Origin: Rutidosis leptorrhynchoides
Lineage: Eukaryota; Streptophyta; Magnoliopsida; Asterales; Asteraceae
Direction of reading: 5' to 3'
DNA: 64,000 nt
Assembly (NCBI RefSeq): GCF_046630445.1
Contig: NC_092339.1
Location: 56,343,501-56,407,500, forward strand
How positions within the stretch are numbered: position 1 is the first letter of the stretch; the number at the start of each line of letters is the position of its first letter. This document shows positions 1 to 12,179 of the stretch, piece after piece. The translations under genes were made by a program, and so were the position numbers. The notes below the pieces were generated by a model that saw only the letters and a list, made by a program, of their open reading frames with translations, was not told where the DNA came from and made no database searches.

Positions 1-1009
1 TATATATATATATATATATATTTTGAAATAAATCTTTCCGTGCTAAGCTATTGTGTGTGAATCTTAACTACTCGGTTAATTCATATTACAAATATGCAAT
101 AATGTACGTCCTTCGGCCGCAACTTAACCAGCGTTAACTACAATCTCTGTCGCAATTCAACAAATTCCAATTCATAATAAATCAAGTATATATTTGATTT
201 TACACTTTCATCATCGATGTACCCAAAAATTTTCAGATAACATCATTCGTACTTTGCGAAATTCACAAGAATTCCACGAACCGAACATCATAAATCAACA
301 AATAACAAAGTATTGATTCATAATTTCAATGTCATTAAAGAAATACTGCGTAAAAGTTATGTACTTTTTAAAGCCTTTAGGGATTATTCAATTCTAGTTT
401 CAACCGTAAATCAAATGAGTTTAATTTAATATTAACTCATTAAATCTATGTTACATCTGAAGAAAATATACATATATATATTTTTATAAAGACTGTAATA
501 AAATTCTTTTGTACAAAATATTAATTGTGAAATTTTTTTTTAACGGGTAGGTAATACCCGAGAGATATATAAATTCACAATTAATATGTTACATTCTTCG
601 AATCTGATTCAGCAAATCATCCATTATACTCCCTACTTTCACAACAATATACATTCTTTTATAGAAATCAAAACAACCATACTCATTCAAAATTTAATTA
701 CATATTCTAATTTTGAAATCTCAAAATTCAACTTGAGATATGACCAAAATCATCACTCTTAGATCCTTACATCTTTCACAAGCTATATTTTGACTTCAAA
801 ACTGTGTTAGAACATCAAATGTATGTTAACGATTACAATCTGTGTTCAAACCCTTCAAAAATTTCTGAAGACACTTCGAATGATGAGCAATCGAGATGAT
901 GATCCAACCACATGTTACCCACAGTTATATACCCGAAAAACTCTTGAAACCAAAGTAAAAGTTTAAACAATGTATCCGCGTCAGATTCTTTGACATTTAT
1001 TAGCAAAAA

Positions 1010-1215
1010 TAATTTTGCGACTCCTATTCAAAGTAGCCAGTTTTGTCACAGCTCCAGCAAGTCAACTTCGACTTTTCAGTCAGACTAACCTTATTATAAC
1101 CTTGAGATATACACCATCGTTACCAGGGAACCTTTTACATTCCACCATATTATTAGCAGATGTACCAACAACTTCATTACCCTTTGACTTTAGCCTCTCC
1201 AAAAAGTCATTATAA
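1010..1215 (-). pseudogene. Antisense relic of a Copia gag zinc-knuckle segment
   Basis: Read on the minus strand, this part of the element-1 interior gives a peptide with KSKLTCWSCDKTGYF. That resembles the CCHC knuckle of Copia gag proteins (C-x2-C-x4-G-H). The same relic, also antisense, is in element A at 35535-35738. It is degraded and small. The family call rests on the knuckle and the preceding charged linker, so it is tentative. Confidence 0.4.
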
Positions 1216-1420
1216 TTATTCATTGAAACCCCATCATTTACTCATTCGCATCTTGTAATGAGAATTGCCATACGAATCATTGGGAATTAGCAATCAGTAT
1301 TTTGAAATCTCACAGCATGTCTACGCCAACAGTTATATGTGTATATATAACGTCTATCTTCTGGACTTAATTTGAATGTGAAGTTTCTGAAAAACACTCC
1401 GAACTACGAATTGGTTCTCC

Positions 1421-1672
1421 GAAAATGGAAAAATTGCTGATGAAGCAGCAAAAACTATAAACGACTTTAAACGGTAAAAGCTGGATGATAATGATGAAGT
1501 GTGCTGGCAAAGCACAGAAAAAGAGAAGTTTTGGAACTGTAAAACGGATTGAGCAAAGTAGGAAGGAGGCTGTGGACAAATTACAAAGACTGAACCTGAC
1601 TTCAAAGGATCCAAATGATTCAGTACCTGCTGAAGTCATTAACGAATACCTTGCTCCTGACTCTAAACCCCT
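1421..1672 (+). pseudogene. Captured poly(A)-binding protein (PABP) gene fragment in element 1
   Basis: Plus-strand translation contains ADEAAKT, GKAQKK, RIEQSRKEAVDKLQ and NEYLAP in that order. This is the order found in plant cytoplasmic PABPs: the end of RRM3 (..NADDAAKAV..), the VGKAQKK linker, the helical QxxKEAADK linker and the start of RRM4. The fragment covers only about 80 codons of a roughly 650-residue family and lies inside a retroelement, so it is a captured, decayed host-gene piece with no function implied. Parallel copies lie at 35958-36212 and 59383-59610. Confidence 0.75.
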
Positions 1673-1904
1673 GCGGACAATATTCTACATCATCCTCTGA
1701 TATTAGAAATTCTAAAATATCATCATATCTTTCATTATAAATATCCTCCATATTTCTGAAGTTATTTTCTTAATTTTTCTTATTTGAAATCATTTACCTC
1801 TTCGCGCTATCTGTATTACATCATAAAAGAAACTATTTTAGTTTCTAAATTCTGAAACATTCAAGTTTAAAATAGGAATATTTTGAAGTAGTGTTGGGAA
1901 CTGA

Positions 1905-1967
1905 AGCATGAATTAGTATAATATAATGACACTTGATCAATGTAATTATATTACAGTAAGTCATGCT
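1905..1967 (+). other. Conserved long hairpin in element interior
   Basis: AGCATGAATTAG...  pairs with  ...AGTAAGTCATGCT over roughly 26-nt arms with a few mismatches, around a loop containing CTTGATCAA. Copies at 36430-36491 and 59827-59889 keep the arms while the loop varies. The flanks are less alike than the arms. This suggests a structural cis-element of the retroelement RNA or DNA. Confidence 0.6.
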
Positions 1968-2603
1968 AAGTTTCTAAATGGAACGTGATGATTCACAGAT
2001 CATAACATCATCATGTGCCATGTTATACGACTCTTGTATTCTATTTAACCTCTAAAATATCAAGAAAATATTTCTTGATGATTCGGCCTTTTCTAAGGTA
2101 TTCTAGTAATTTGACAAGTCAAGATCGTGCCATCACAATTTCCTTCCTAGAACATTAACAATGTTCATTCCGAAATTCATATCTGTGAATTCTGGACCAT
2201 TACAAGCGGTGCTTAATCGCAAGAAGAAGAAACGAAAGGACAAAACTCCTAAATAGAAATTGGGGTATAAATTGCAGCAAATAAAAGAGAGCATTAACTG
2301 TGAATGATAATGATTATAGAAGACAGAAGCAGAGACTTTGAAATATAAGGGAACATATAAAGCCCAACGACAAACCAGAAATTAAAAACCATATATATCG
2401 ATGCATATAGCAATATAAAGACACGGGAGAACTAGAAACACTATAAACCCAAGAGTATAGTAGAAGTAAATAGATTCTTTCAGCGGTAGATAAAAAGAAG
2501 AATGACCGATATGAAAGTTAGAAGTATATCGAGAATCAGAACTGGATAGAGCATATTGATGAATACTTTAAAATATAAGTTGAAGGGGAAAGAATAGAAG
2601 GTG

Positions 2604-3221
2604 ATGAAACATGACTAGGAACTTAGAAATCAACAGATTTAACTCACACAATGGCAGAATAAGTGAATCAAATCAAACCCTCTAGTGAATAGGTTAAGTT
2701 TTTTTTGATTAATTTAGTTAAATCACAACTAAATCAAGTGTGATTAGATCAACACCTAGAGCTATTATTCACCACCTGGGTGATTTGGACTGAGAGAGAA
2801 TCGGAGGAGCTCACTAGATCTGAGTGTGTATAACAAATGAGAGGCTTAACCTAAAATGAAGAACATAAGACTTTATATACCTCTGCTGTTGACTCACCCA
2901 TACGATTCATTCATCACACGTACGAGTTGGCTTCATCAGCCGTACGGGTGATCACTCACTCGTGTCTTCTCATTTAGGTTGCAAATGTGACTTAGCTCAG
3001 CATCAACCGTGCGTATGAGCCTGTCAGCTATACTAGTGAGGCTTTACTCGTACGTCTGACTAAGTCTAACATAGTCAAACATCTAAATCTCGTTCCTGCA
3101 GTTCCTGTAACCATATACAAACACGGATAGGATAATAACGAGCAATCATGGTGGCCTGTAAACTGTTGTACCTGCAATGGACGTGGGTAGATGTCTAGGG
3201 ACTTGCATAAAATGCATCAAC
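2604..3221 (-). mobile_element. Secondary insertion in element 1 (possible solo LTR)
   Basis: The related elements A and B lack this segment at the matching place. It is bracketed by the 8-bp direct repeat AGAAGGTG at 2596-2603 and 3222-3229. On the minus strand it carries a good TATA box (GGTATATAAAGTC, near 2869-2881), and its outer ends include TGATGCATTTTATGC. This fits an LTR promoter, but an 8-bp duplication is unusual for LTR elements and the exact ends are uncertain. No coding sequence is seen. Confidence 0.4.
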
Positions 3222-4361
3222 AGAAGGTGTGAGTTGTAAGGAAATGAAGGAGGTGAATTTATAAGAAAATCTCTGACAGAACAATTAAAATGGACGATCG
3301 CATTTAAAGCGGATCCTAATTCCCTTGATTACCAGAGAGTCAAATCTTATTAAGAAGATTTTCTTCAAATCCCTTAAAATCTGGGAATCAATCATATCTA
3401 TGTCAAATGATAAGATGAATCTACACTTACTCATTTCACTCTTCTATGTTAGCTTCATTCGTACTCTTCATATAAATGGATTGTTTATCCAAATTATTCG
3501 CTGATGATAAAACTATAATTTTCAGCCCGTATGCATCATGAAAACATACTTATTATCATTCACGACCTTTCCACTCAAATTTCGGGACGAAATTTCTTTA
3601 ACGGGTAGGTACTGTGACAACCCGGAAATTTTCAACCAAATTTAAACTTTAATCTTTATATGTTTCTGACACAATAAGCAATATTTGTTAAGTTAAATTT
3701 CAAGAATTTTAAACTATGTTCATACATTCATTCAACCTCGACCAAGTTCCAACGATTCACGAACTATTAAACGAATATGATTATATATGTATATGTGTAT
3801 ATATATTATAACTTGAAACGTAAACAAAATATTAGATTAAATACTTTATATGATTGTATCTGTTTCAAAATGTTTATCAATGGAATTAGAAGATAAGATC
3901 AAATGATTGAATTATCAGATATATTGAATTATGATTACAAGTCTCTGTTGAAAGGCCCACGTTGATTTGAGAAATCTTTCCATTTTAACAATATTCGGAA
4001 AATGGTAAAGTGATTTATAAATAAGAACAAATTGTCAATCATTGAGAACTAGACAAAGGATAGTGGAAGATTGAATCTCATAAAGACTCGATTGATCTAT
4101 TTAGTTTCAAACGTACAAAAACGTTTTCAGTTTAAAAAGAACTTTATTATTAAACGTATATAACTTTTATAAATATCTAGAACCACTTTTGACAACTCAT
4201 TACTTAACTAGTATGATAAAGATAACGATATTTATATTTTATTTTATTAAATATATATAACGATTTAAATTAATATTATATATTTATACGTGTATTATAC
4301 GTACATAGTTTTATACTTTTACTATACTTAAACTTTACCTTTACTTTATTTTTACTTTACT

Positions 4362-4531
4362 TTAACTTTAATAATTCACTTTAATAATTCATACTTTAAT
4401 AATTTACTTTAATAATTCATACTTTAATAATTCACTTTAATAATTCATACTTTAATAATTCACTTTAATAATTCATACTTTAATAATTCACTTTAATAAT
4501 TCATAATTTAATAATTCACTTTAATAATTCA
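4362..4531. repeat. AT-rich minisatellite in LTR of element 1
   Basis: About six tandem copies of a 28-bp unit made of ACTTTAATAATTCAT plus ACTTTAATAATTC. Homogeneous units suggest recent slippage or unequal exchange. Confidence 0.85.
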
Positions 4532-5261
4532 ATAGGTTTCATTATTTCATAGAAACTTGAAAATATTTTTCTCTAAACTCTCAATCGATTTACATATATA
4601 TATTTACTCCGTATTATTTCAAGATATTATTAGTATACATAAAATATTACTACGGAGTGCTGTCCGAGTGATTTCGAAATTGTTTTTCGAGTAGGATATG
4701 ATTAAGGAAATTATGGGTTATAGCTATGGAGGTGATTGAGTATGGTTCATAGATATGCTCGTGAGGTCAATATAGTGTTTATCATTTCCGTTGCGTCTAC
4801 GTACCTTTCCTGCAATATTGAATCTCAATATTGATACGTGAGTACTCATAATTTAACTTTTACATACTAATAGTGTATCCCTGACTAGTGCTCGAGTATT
4901 TAGGATTATGCATGCTTGTACTTTTGATATTGCCCTCAGACAGGCTAGGTTGAATCTTGAATTAGTTACACTTGCGGTTGAGATAAGGTATAAGATAAGC
5001 ATGTCCTTGGAAAGCTAGCGAAAAATTAAGAACTTTTCCTTTAGATATCGAATGGTTTCGATGAACGGATTAGAAGTTATAATCAATTGAATTTTTGATA
5101 TTTTTATTAAAAATGATTATTATTATTATCGTTTTTATTGTCGTTCTAGTTTTATCTTATTATTATCATTATTATTATCTTTATCAATAAAAGGGATTTA
5201 TCATTAAAAATTGTTATTTTTTTTATTATTACTATCGTTATTATCGTTAAAGTTATAATTA

Positions 5262-5280
5262 GTATTATTATTATTATCCA

Positions 5281-5330
<50 letters not shown>
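5262..5330. repeat. (ATT)n microsatellite
   Basis: Nearly uninterrupted ATT/TTA run inside the LTR of element 1. Similar arrays occupy the equivalent AT-rich LTR core of element A. Confidence 0.85.
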
Positions 5331-7249
5331 CATTATTAATATATATATCATTATTTAAAAATGGTTATTGTTATTGTTATTATTATTATTACTATATTAT
5401 CATTAAGATAATTATTAGTATTATCGTTAATAATCTTATAGTAACTATCATTATTAATATTAGTGTAATTAAAACAAATATTTGTAACACCTAATTATTT
5501 TGATTACTATTATTATCATTATTATGAACACGATATAAAAGACGATTAAAAGCTATTAAACGAAACGATTAGGAAATAATGAGTAAGAGTGTCATGATGA
5601 AATTAAAATATTATAAGATATTGATTTAGATAAAATTATCGTTCTTATTATTTTTATCATTACTATTATTATTAAAAGTATCGTTAGTATTAAAACTATC
5701 ATTTTAACAAAAATTATCATTTTAATAGAAATGTCATTGTTACTATAAAATATCATTATTATTATTATTTTAAATAGAATTATTATTTTAAAGATAATAT
5801 TAAAAATTATCGTAAATATTAAAGTTATCATAATTAGAATTATCGTTTTATCATAATGTCATTTTAGTAATTATAAATATTGATATTTTTATAATAATAA
5901 TTATTATTACAAAATAATATAACTTTTACTTACTATCATTATAGATATTATTTTATCAAATAAATATGTGATACAAACATATTTTACTACGTCTAATAAC
6001 TTACTTTAATAATACCTATCATATTATCTTTATGATATTAAATGAACCCTATAAATTTTATTACTTAATATATATAAAAGTATATTTTATTATATAAATT
6101 TAATATAAAATTTTATTTATTAATAAATAAATTATATTATTTACTCTAATAAATCTTTTAAAAATATTCAAAAATATAAAATGATGATATTTAAACTATA
6201 TATTAATCATGTATAGATTTTTAGAAATTATTTTGAGTCAAATTTACTTTTGTTGACTTTTTCATATTAGTCTCGAGCATTAGGATTGTGGTACACTATG
6301 ACTTGACCTAATTTGTTAGACAAATATTGACCAACACATAAATATATATAATTAATTTAGGTTCGTGAATCCGAGGCCAACCTTGCACTTGTTCAATGAC
6401 GTTATATGTATTTTTACTACGAAATACAATATGGTGAGTTTCATTTGCCTTTTTACCCTTTATATTTTTAGGACTGAGAATACATGCGCTTTTATAAATG
6501 TTTGATGAAATAGACACAAGTAATTGAAACTACATTCTATGGTTGAATTATCGAAATCGAATATGCCCCTTTTTATTAAAGTCTGGTAATCTAAGAATTA
6601 GGGAACAGACACCCTAATTGACGCGAATCCTAAAGATAGATCTATTGGGCCTAACAAACCCCATCCAAAGTACCGGATGCTTTAGTACTTCGAAATTTAT
6701 ATCATGTCCGAAGGAGGATCCCGGAATGATAGGGGATATTCTTATATGTATCTAGTTAATGTCGGTTACTAGGTGTTCACCATATGAATGATTATTTTTG
6801 TCTCTATGCATGGGACGTATATTTATGAGAACTGAAAATGAAATTCTTGTGGTCTATTAAAATGATGGAAATAAATGATTGTGATAAACTAATGAACTCA
6901 CCAACCTTTTGGTTGACACTTTAAAACATGTTTATTCTCAGGTGTTAAAGAAATCTTCCGCTGTGCATTTGCTCATTTTAAAGATATTACTTGGAGTCTT
7001 TCATAGCATATTTCGAAGAACGTTGCATTCGAGTCATTGAGTTCATCAAAGATTATTATTAAATCAATTTATAGTTGGATAGTGGATATTATGAAATGGT
7101 ATGCATGCCTGTCAATTTTCGAAGTAAAGAAAGTTTGTCTTTTAAAAACGATTGCAATGTTTGTAAAATGTATCATATAGATGTCAAATATCTCGCAATG
7201 TAATCAACTATTGTGAATCGTTTATAATGTATATGAACGGGTCCTTTCA

Positions 7250-9708
7250 GGACGTTGGGCCCCGGATCCGACCATTCAGACCGATGGGGTAAAGGAAGGA
7301 TGTGTTCCATATACGTACTTATATAAGTTTCTGTCGTGAACCAATGAGATACAAATTGAGTAACATCAGCTACTCCAAACAGTCGTGCTGCTGCAATAAC
7401 ATGTCCGCAAGGTATGCCTGATCCCTGCCACTGCCCACATGAACAAACTTTATCTGCTAGATTAACAAGGCCATTTTTTCGTCCATCGCGCACTTCTACT
7501 AGATTGTTTGTCGATGGAATTGCTTGCCATCTTCTTGACTTTTTTGTCCTCTTAGCTAGTTTATGTTCAGCATATGGAGTAACAGTTGAAGTAAGACTAA
7601 CCGCTTGATTGCGATGTTTGAAATACCAATCTTGTACCGAAGCGCGAAAAAATTCCAATAACATGCAAACAGGTAGTTTTCGAGCATGTACGGATAGTGC
7701 ATTAACAGACTCTACACTGTTGCTAGTAAGCTATGAATACCTAACATGTTCCGCTCTACTTCTAGACCATTTGTGGAACCCGACATCACTTAAAATTTTG
7801 TAAGACGCTTTCAATCTTCTTCTAAATACATTGAGATGATCCTCAAAATCCGACGCACGATAAGCTTTGACCATTTTCCAATAATGCCATTCAAAATATT
7901 TGAATTTGTTGGATTTACTTTTAATGCTTGCAAACAAATGACGAGCGCAGAAACAGTGAAACGCTTCGGGGAACACGGTTGAAACACCATGTGCTATTGG
8001 CAAACCTCGATCCGAAATAAAAGTAAGCTCTGACATACGATCACCCATTCCCCAAGTCATCAAATGGTCTCGTAGGTTGCCCAAAAACCAATCCAAAGAC
8101 TCGTTTGTCTCGCCGCCAGCAATTCCATAAGCCAATGGCAAAATTCCATTATTGCCATCCATCGCAACAGCAACTAAATTCGTACCCAAATATCCTGCCT
8201 TCAAATGCGCTCCATCGACGATGATTATCAGGCGACAATGTTGAACAAATGATTGAATCTGCAGGAATGAACAATGTTAAAACAAATATGTTTTTAATTT
8301 TTTAATCGATACGCAAGGAACGCAAACATTAAAATTTTTATTAAATGGTAATAGTGATACTTACAACTACACCAAGGGAATAATAACACATCAGAAATCT
8401 ATTTTCTTTGTCTGTGATCAAATTCATTACGCTTCCGGGGTTGTGAATCTTAATGTTATGTAGGTAAATTGGAAGCATTTGGTACGACTCTTCACTACTC
8501 TCACGAAGCATCTGTAATGTATGACATTTGGCCCTCCATGCTTGATTGTAAGATATGCTGACACCGAATCAGCTGCCTATATCCGCATGTATATCGTTTG
8601 CTTTATATTCCCGGTTTGCATATTTGAATGAATCCACAAGCATACTACCCAACACCTTTTTGGTTGCATGTTTATTGTTTCCCATAATTAGTGTGCGTGA
8701 GCATGTGTGTACGTCATGCAGTTTCTTTACCATAAAGTTTTCAGTGAATCGTATTCTGTAAGCACTACATTTCCACTCACAGTTTGACAACACACATTTA
8801 GCGGTGTATCGAGATTTGTCTGACTTTACAGGCTTTATTTGAAAGTTTTCTTCAAGACATTTTGTAAATAGGGTGTTTATAAACTCTTTGTTCAAGAAAG
8901 TTTGACGGACTTTAATTAAATCTGACACCCTATACGTGGTTGGTATTTCAGTCGTCTGTTCGCGCTCTTCCTCATGCTGACTCAAAAGAGTTGGCATATT
9001 CCAGAACGGATCTTGCTTTTCTTCTTCATATTGGAATTCTGCGTCTCGGTCTTTTCCTCCATCTGAATCACTATCTTCGACAAGAGGTACCTCAAGCGGG
9101 TGGTCTAATTCTTTAATTTTACATATGTTTTCAAGACCATAGTTATGCAAATCAAACTATTCTGTGTTTGGAAGTGGCAATTCAGGTTCTTCCACTTCCA
9201 AATTGTTACTTGCGAGGTTTTCTTCGGTATCATGTTGTAGTAACAATTGTTGTGGTTGGTGTTTTGGTGGTTTTGGTGATTTTGGTTTTTTTGGTACCTC
9301 TTTTTCTTGGTTTTATTGTAGTAGTGGCTGGTTTGTCAAGTATTTTGTTTCTGGATTTCGTTGTGACTGATGCATTATTACTCTATCGACAATATAAATA
9401 TCAATAGGACCATTTACAATTGCATATTGTAAAAACTCTTGAAAGTCTTCATCATCATCAGTAATATCAAAAACTTGATTATTAAAAATGTATCTCATTG
9501 AAACAGCTGCATTGGGTGGGAAGTCAATCTTTTTAAGAACATTTTTTAACAATATTCTCCGATTCATTGGTTTTACGGGCGCAATTGGGAGTCTTAACCG
9601 AATTCTAAAACAATCTCGTGGCATATATATGGGTATGTTGTTAATGTACTCAAAAGAACCCCCACAACATATATTAACAACAAATTTATCATCATTAACA
9701 CAATTCAT
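7250..9708 (-). pseudogene. MuDR-type (MULE) transposase, decayed and truncated
   Basis: Reading from an ATG at 9708: a beta-rich N-terminal domain (about 9708-9400), a linker rich in Pro, Lys and Gln, a MuDR DNA-binding/zinc segment (CVLSNCEWKCSAYR with a downstream HTC), then the MULE catalytic domain. The catalytic acids are visible: VDGAHLKAGYLGTN (first D), FISDRG (second D), SVESVN (E). A SWIM zinc finger (CSCGQWQGSGIPCGH) follows. A 106-bp intron (8259-8364, GTAAGT..CTGCAG) fits plant MULEs. Four in-frame stops interrupt otherwise continuous frames (about 9313, 9157, 8569 and 7731). The C-terminus is cut off where the LTR of element 1 begins at 7249/7250. Inactive as it stands; the rest of the 3' end should lie beyond element 1. 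Terminal inverted repeats were not identified. Confidence 0.88.
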
Positions 9709-9823
9709 TATGACAAAAATTAGTGAAAAAATGGTTAAAATAGTACCTTAACGTGGGTATAAGCTCTCCATTGAAAACTTTTGAAATTTTTATGAGACTG
9801 TGATTTCAAAGTCTCGGGGTCAA

Positions 9824-9836
9824 TCTATATATAGGG
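9824..9836 (-). promoter_or_regulatory. TATA box of the MULE transposase gene
   Basis: Minus-strand CCCTATATATAGA about 120 bp upstream of the transposase ATG (9708), the usual plant distance. Position and match to the TATAWAW consensus are the only evidence. Confidence 0.5.
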
Positions 9837-9897
9837 ACAAAATATTATCCGTAAAAATCTAGGATATCTGACGAAATCTTATCCACAAAATCGTATT

Positions 9898-10003
9898 TCT
9901 GATCAGATAAGGTCGCAAGTCCGCAAGACGCAAGGACGCAAGCTTGCGCCTTGCGAGGGCAACTCGCAAGGCACCTTGCGTCTTGCGAGGGCAACCTGAC
10001 AAT
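9898..10003. repeat. Self-complementary CTTGCG/CGCAAG-rich cluster
   Basis: A GC-rich island in AT-rich DNA holding many copies of CGCAAG and its complement CTTGCG, plus GAGGGCAAC twice. It can fold into several alternative hairpins. It sits upstream of the MULE promoter and might be part of a MULE end, but this is unproven. Confidence 0.5.
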
Positions 10004-10067
10004 TTTTTTTTTTTGGGCTCCAGCGCAAGAAACTTGCTGGGAATGGGCATTTTGGCTATAATCCCAA

Positions 10068-10190
10068 AACAATACATGGTACCTTTGTATTTTATAAGCC
10101 CAAGTTAAATAAGCCCAAGTTGATTTGCAGGGAGTGCCTACACTTATTTAAGCAAGGAGTACAAATTTCTTAAGCACATTGGGAATTACT
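10068..10190. repeat. Dispersed repeat, copy 1 (shared with 22524-22980)
   Basis: AAAACAATACATGGTACC, then CTTTGTATTTT, AAGCCCAAGTT, GATTTG, GGAGTG and ACACTTATTTAAG recur in the same order around 22524-22980, where a SINE splits the copy. Contains a 14-bp tandem doublet (ATAAGCCCAAGTTA). Family unknown. Confidence 0.6.
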
Positions 10191-10300
10191 ATTCATAGAA
10201 TTTCTCTTGTAGTAAAAACTAGTGGTTGGGGCGGGCGTTGCCACATTGTTTTGTAACTGATTATGTTCAAAAAGATCCATACTATTTTACTACATGTTTT

Positions 10301-10519
10301 TTACATCAAGACCATACACATACCAAAAATAATAAAGCCAACGTCTTCATCTCTACCATCACCTGCAGCTGCTGTGGGGGCATCGATATCATTATCAACA
10401 GCAGCAGCAGCAACTACATCAGTAACAAAAGCGCCACTGGCATCAACGACAGTGGAATTGAATGTTTTAGACTTCAACGAGCTCCTGTCTTTTCTCCGAC
10501 TGTTGTTCTCTTGCTGCAA
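10301..10519 (-). other. Possible minus-strand exon, unrecognised
   Basis: Open on the minus strand for about 70 codons, rich in Ala, Asp, Ser and Val, and preceded by a splice-acceptor-like TTTCTTTAACGTTTGCAG. No known domain is recognised and no donor-matched partner exon was found. It may be a chance frame in a (CAG)-rich stretch. Confidence 0.15.
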
Positions 10520-11839
10520 ACGTTAAAGAAATCATTTTATCAGTTTTAGACTTCAGTAAAAATCATCATCATTTATGTATAATGATATAGATACAAATAA
10601 GTATAGTAGTGACCTGATAAAATTTACAGGCTTTTCAAAGGAAATAAAGTGATGAAGTTAAAAAGAGATAAAGAAAAAAAAGAAAAAGGAAACGCGTGTA
10701 CACAGATGAAGAAATCCCGACGATTATATTACATACATTTTTATAAAACTATTTATCCTCTTAAAATAGTCTCAAGAGTATGTTGTGTACAAACTAAAAT
10801 TCACTTGTGACCTGTGGATAAATAATCTAAAGAATCTATTGTGGATAAATAATCTAAAGAATCTACTAGTCTTTGGAAGATGTGTGAAAACTTAATACGG
10901 AGTATAAAACTCGATAACTTCTGTTTAACAAAATGTATCAAAATACTTGTTTACTTCTATTGTGTTCGTCTATTGTCTATGTAAAAATGCCTATAAAGGA
11001 AATGCTTTAACCAAGAAATATGTGTAAATACTTGTAGTAATCCAAATATATTGTACTCTAGTGTTTGTTTGTTTAGTACTTCCGTTTCTATCGAATCTGA
11101 ATTCTAGATGGCCTTTCGTCATCCCCTAAATTCTTGGACCGGGTCATATAGGATCCCTATTCATTTTCAATTCAGCTGATTAATTAGCCTCTTGTATCTA
11201 AATACAATATGCATTAAAAATCAGTAATTCTCCCAAATCTCAGTGTGGTGGTACCTTCTACAGTTTGCTGCCTAGGTCTGATTGGTTCGCATTCAAACTT
11301 CGAGATCTTATAGACGACGTCTAGGTCTTTCAAATTGAAGAAGTGAATGTACTCAACATTAGTGTTCGCTTCAATAGCGCTACCCTTTAGTATGTTTAGG
11401 TTTCAAATTAGCTTTAACGATATTGTAGCATACTTACTTTGTGTGCTGATATATATAAAAAAAAAACTCAGTTAGTTAAGGTTAGTTTGCGTACCATTTC
11501 ATCAATCAACGTACCACATTAGCCGGTAGAGGTTTGATCTGGGATTTTCTTGCCATCTATTTCTGAAACACTTTAGCTTCTTTGCTCCGTCATTAGGTCT
11601 ACCTTTGGAATATATCAACACTATCAAGAAAATCTAAGAAAGCCTCAAACAAATACCAGCTGTACTAAAAGCTACAGAAGGCACAACTCACATCATGCGT
11701 TTCCATTTTGGCTCCTTGGCAACAAATATAGGTAACTTAAGTCACATCTTCGCAAAAGGGAACAGAAAATTAAACACGAATAAATCTTAAGAAAGTCTTT
11801 AATATACATATTTCGTATGTAAAAAAAGAAGAAATCAGG

Positions 11840-11897
<58 letters not shown>

Positions 11898-12120
11898 CAA
11901 GCAAGGGAACACGAATCGCCATGGCTGCAACGTGCAGTCTGCCCCGCCGAGATGCGCACGCATTTTTTCTCATTGCTTGACAAACTCCCACGTATGAATC
12001 ATCATAGCCTTTATTTTGTAAAAGTTCAGAACTGCAAGTAGCATGAAACAACTGAAAAAACAGTGTTGACAATGCTAGAAAACTCATTATTGACCATTTA
12101 GCAACAAAGTTGCTATATCG
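10520..12120. other. Gene-poor intergenic DNA
   Basis: No supported gene. Holds a perfect 26-bp tandem doublet (TGTGGATAAATAATCTAAAG.. at 10813-10838 and 10840-10865) and an (AT)n run at 11843-11893. Some short unique, less AT-rich segments (for example 11100-11400) could be untranslated or decayed host sequence. Confidence 0.5.
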
Positions 12121-12179
12121 TCAGAGGATGGCAGCCCAAGTTTGTGCAGCAGTTTTATGTCCGAAGACAGGAGTGAACC

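Larger units (their letters stand above)
1..7249 (+). mobile_element. Large non-autonomous Ty3/Gypsy-type (LARD-like) element 1, 5' part outside window
   Basis: Internal region (1-3612) followed by a 3' LTR (3613-7249). The LTR begins TGTGACAACCCGG just after the sequence TTTAACGGGTAGGTAC and ends GGGTCCTTTCA, so it has TG..CA termini. The internal part aligns by eye with the internals of two other elements in the window (33199-37427 and 56782-60825). No protease, reverse transcriptase or integrase is visible, so it looks non-autonomous. It holds a host PABP-gene fragment, an antisense Copia-gag relic, a conserved hairpin and a 0.6-kb secondary insertion. Its right end lies inside a MULE transposase gene. 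The chromovirus (Tekay/Del) origin is an inference from LTR and PPT style. The element is a fossil with no intact gene. Confidence 0.8.
3613..7249 (+). repeat. 3' LTR of element 1
   Basis: 3.6-kb LTR. Its last kilobase (for example 6360-6480 and 6640-7240) matches the ends of the LTRs at 28536-33198 and 37428-41114 and, inverted, the sequence from 63135. The middle is nearly pure AT with ATT-type runs and an internal minisatellite. No protein-coding signal is seen; short open frames here are low-complexity. Confidence 0.8.

Noticed and set aside
9164-9407. Plus-strand Gly/Val/Phe-rich frames
   Set aside because: Complement of the Pro/Gln/Lys linker of the MULE transposase.
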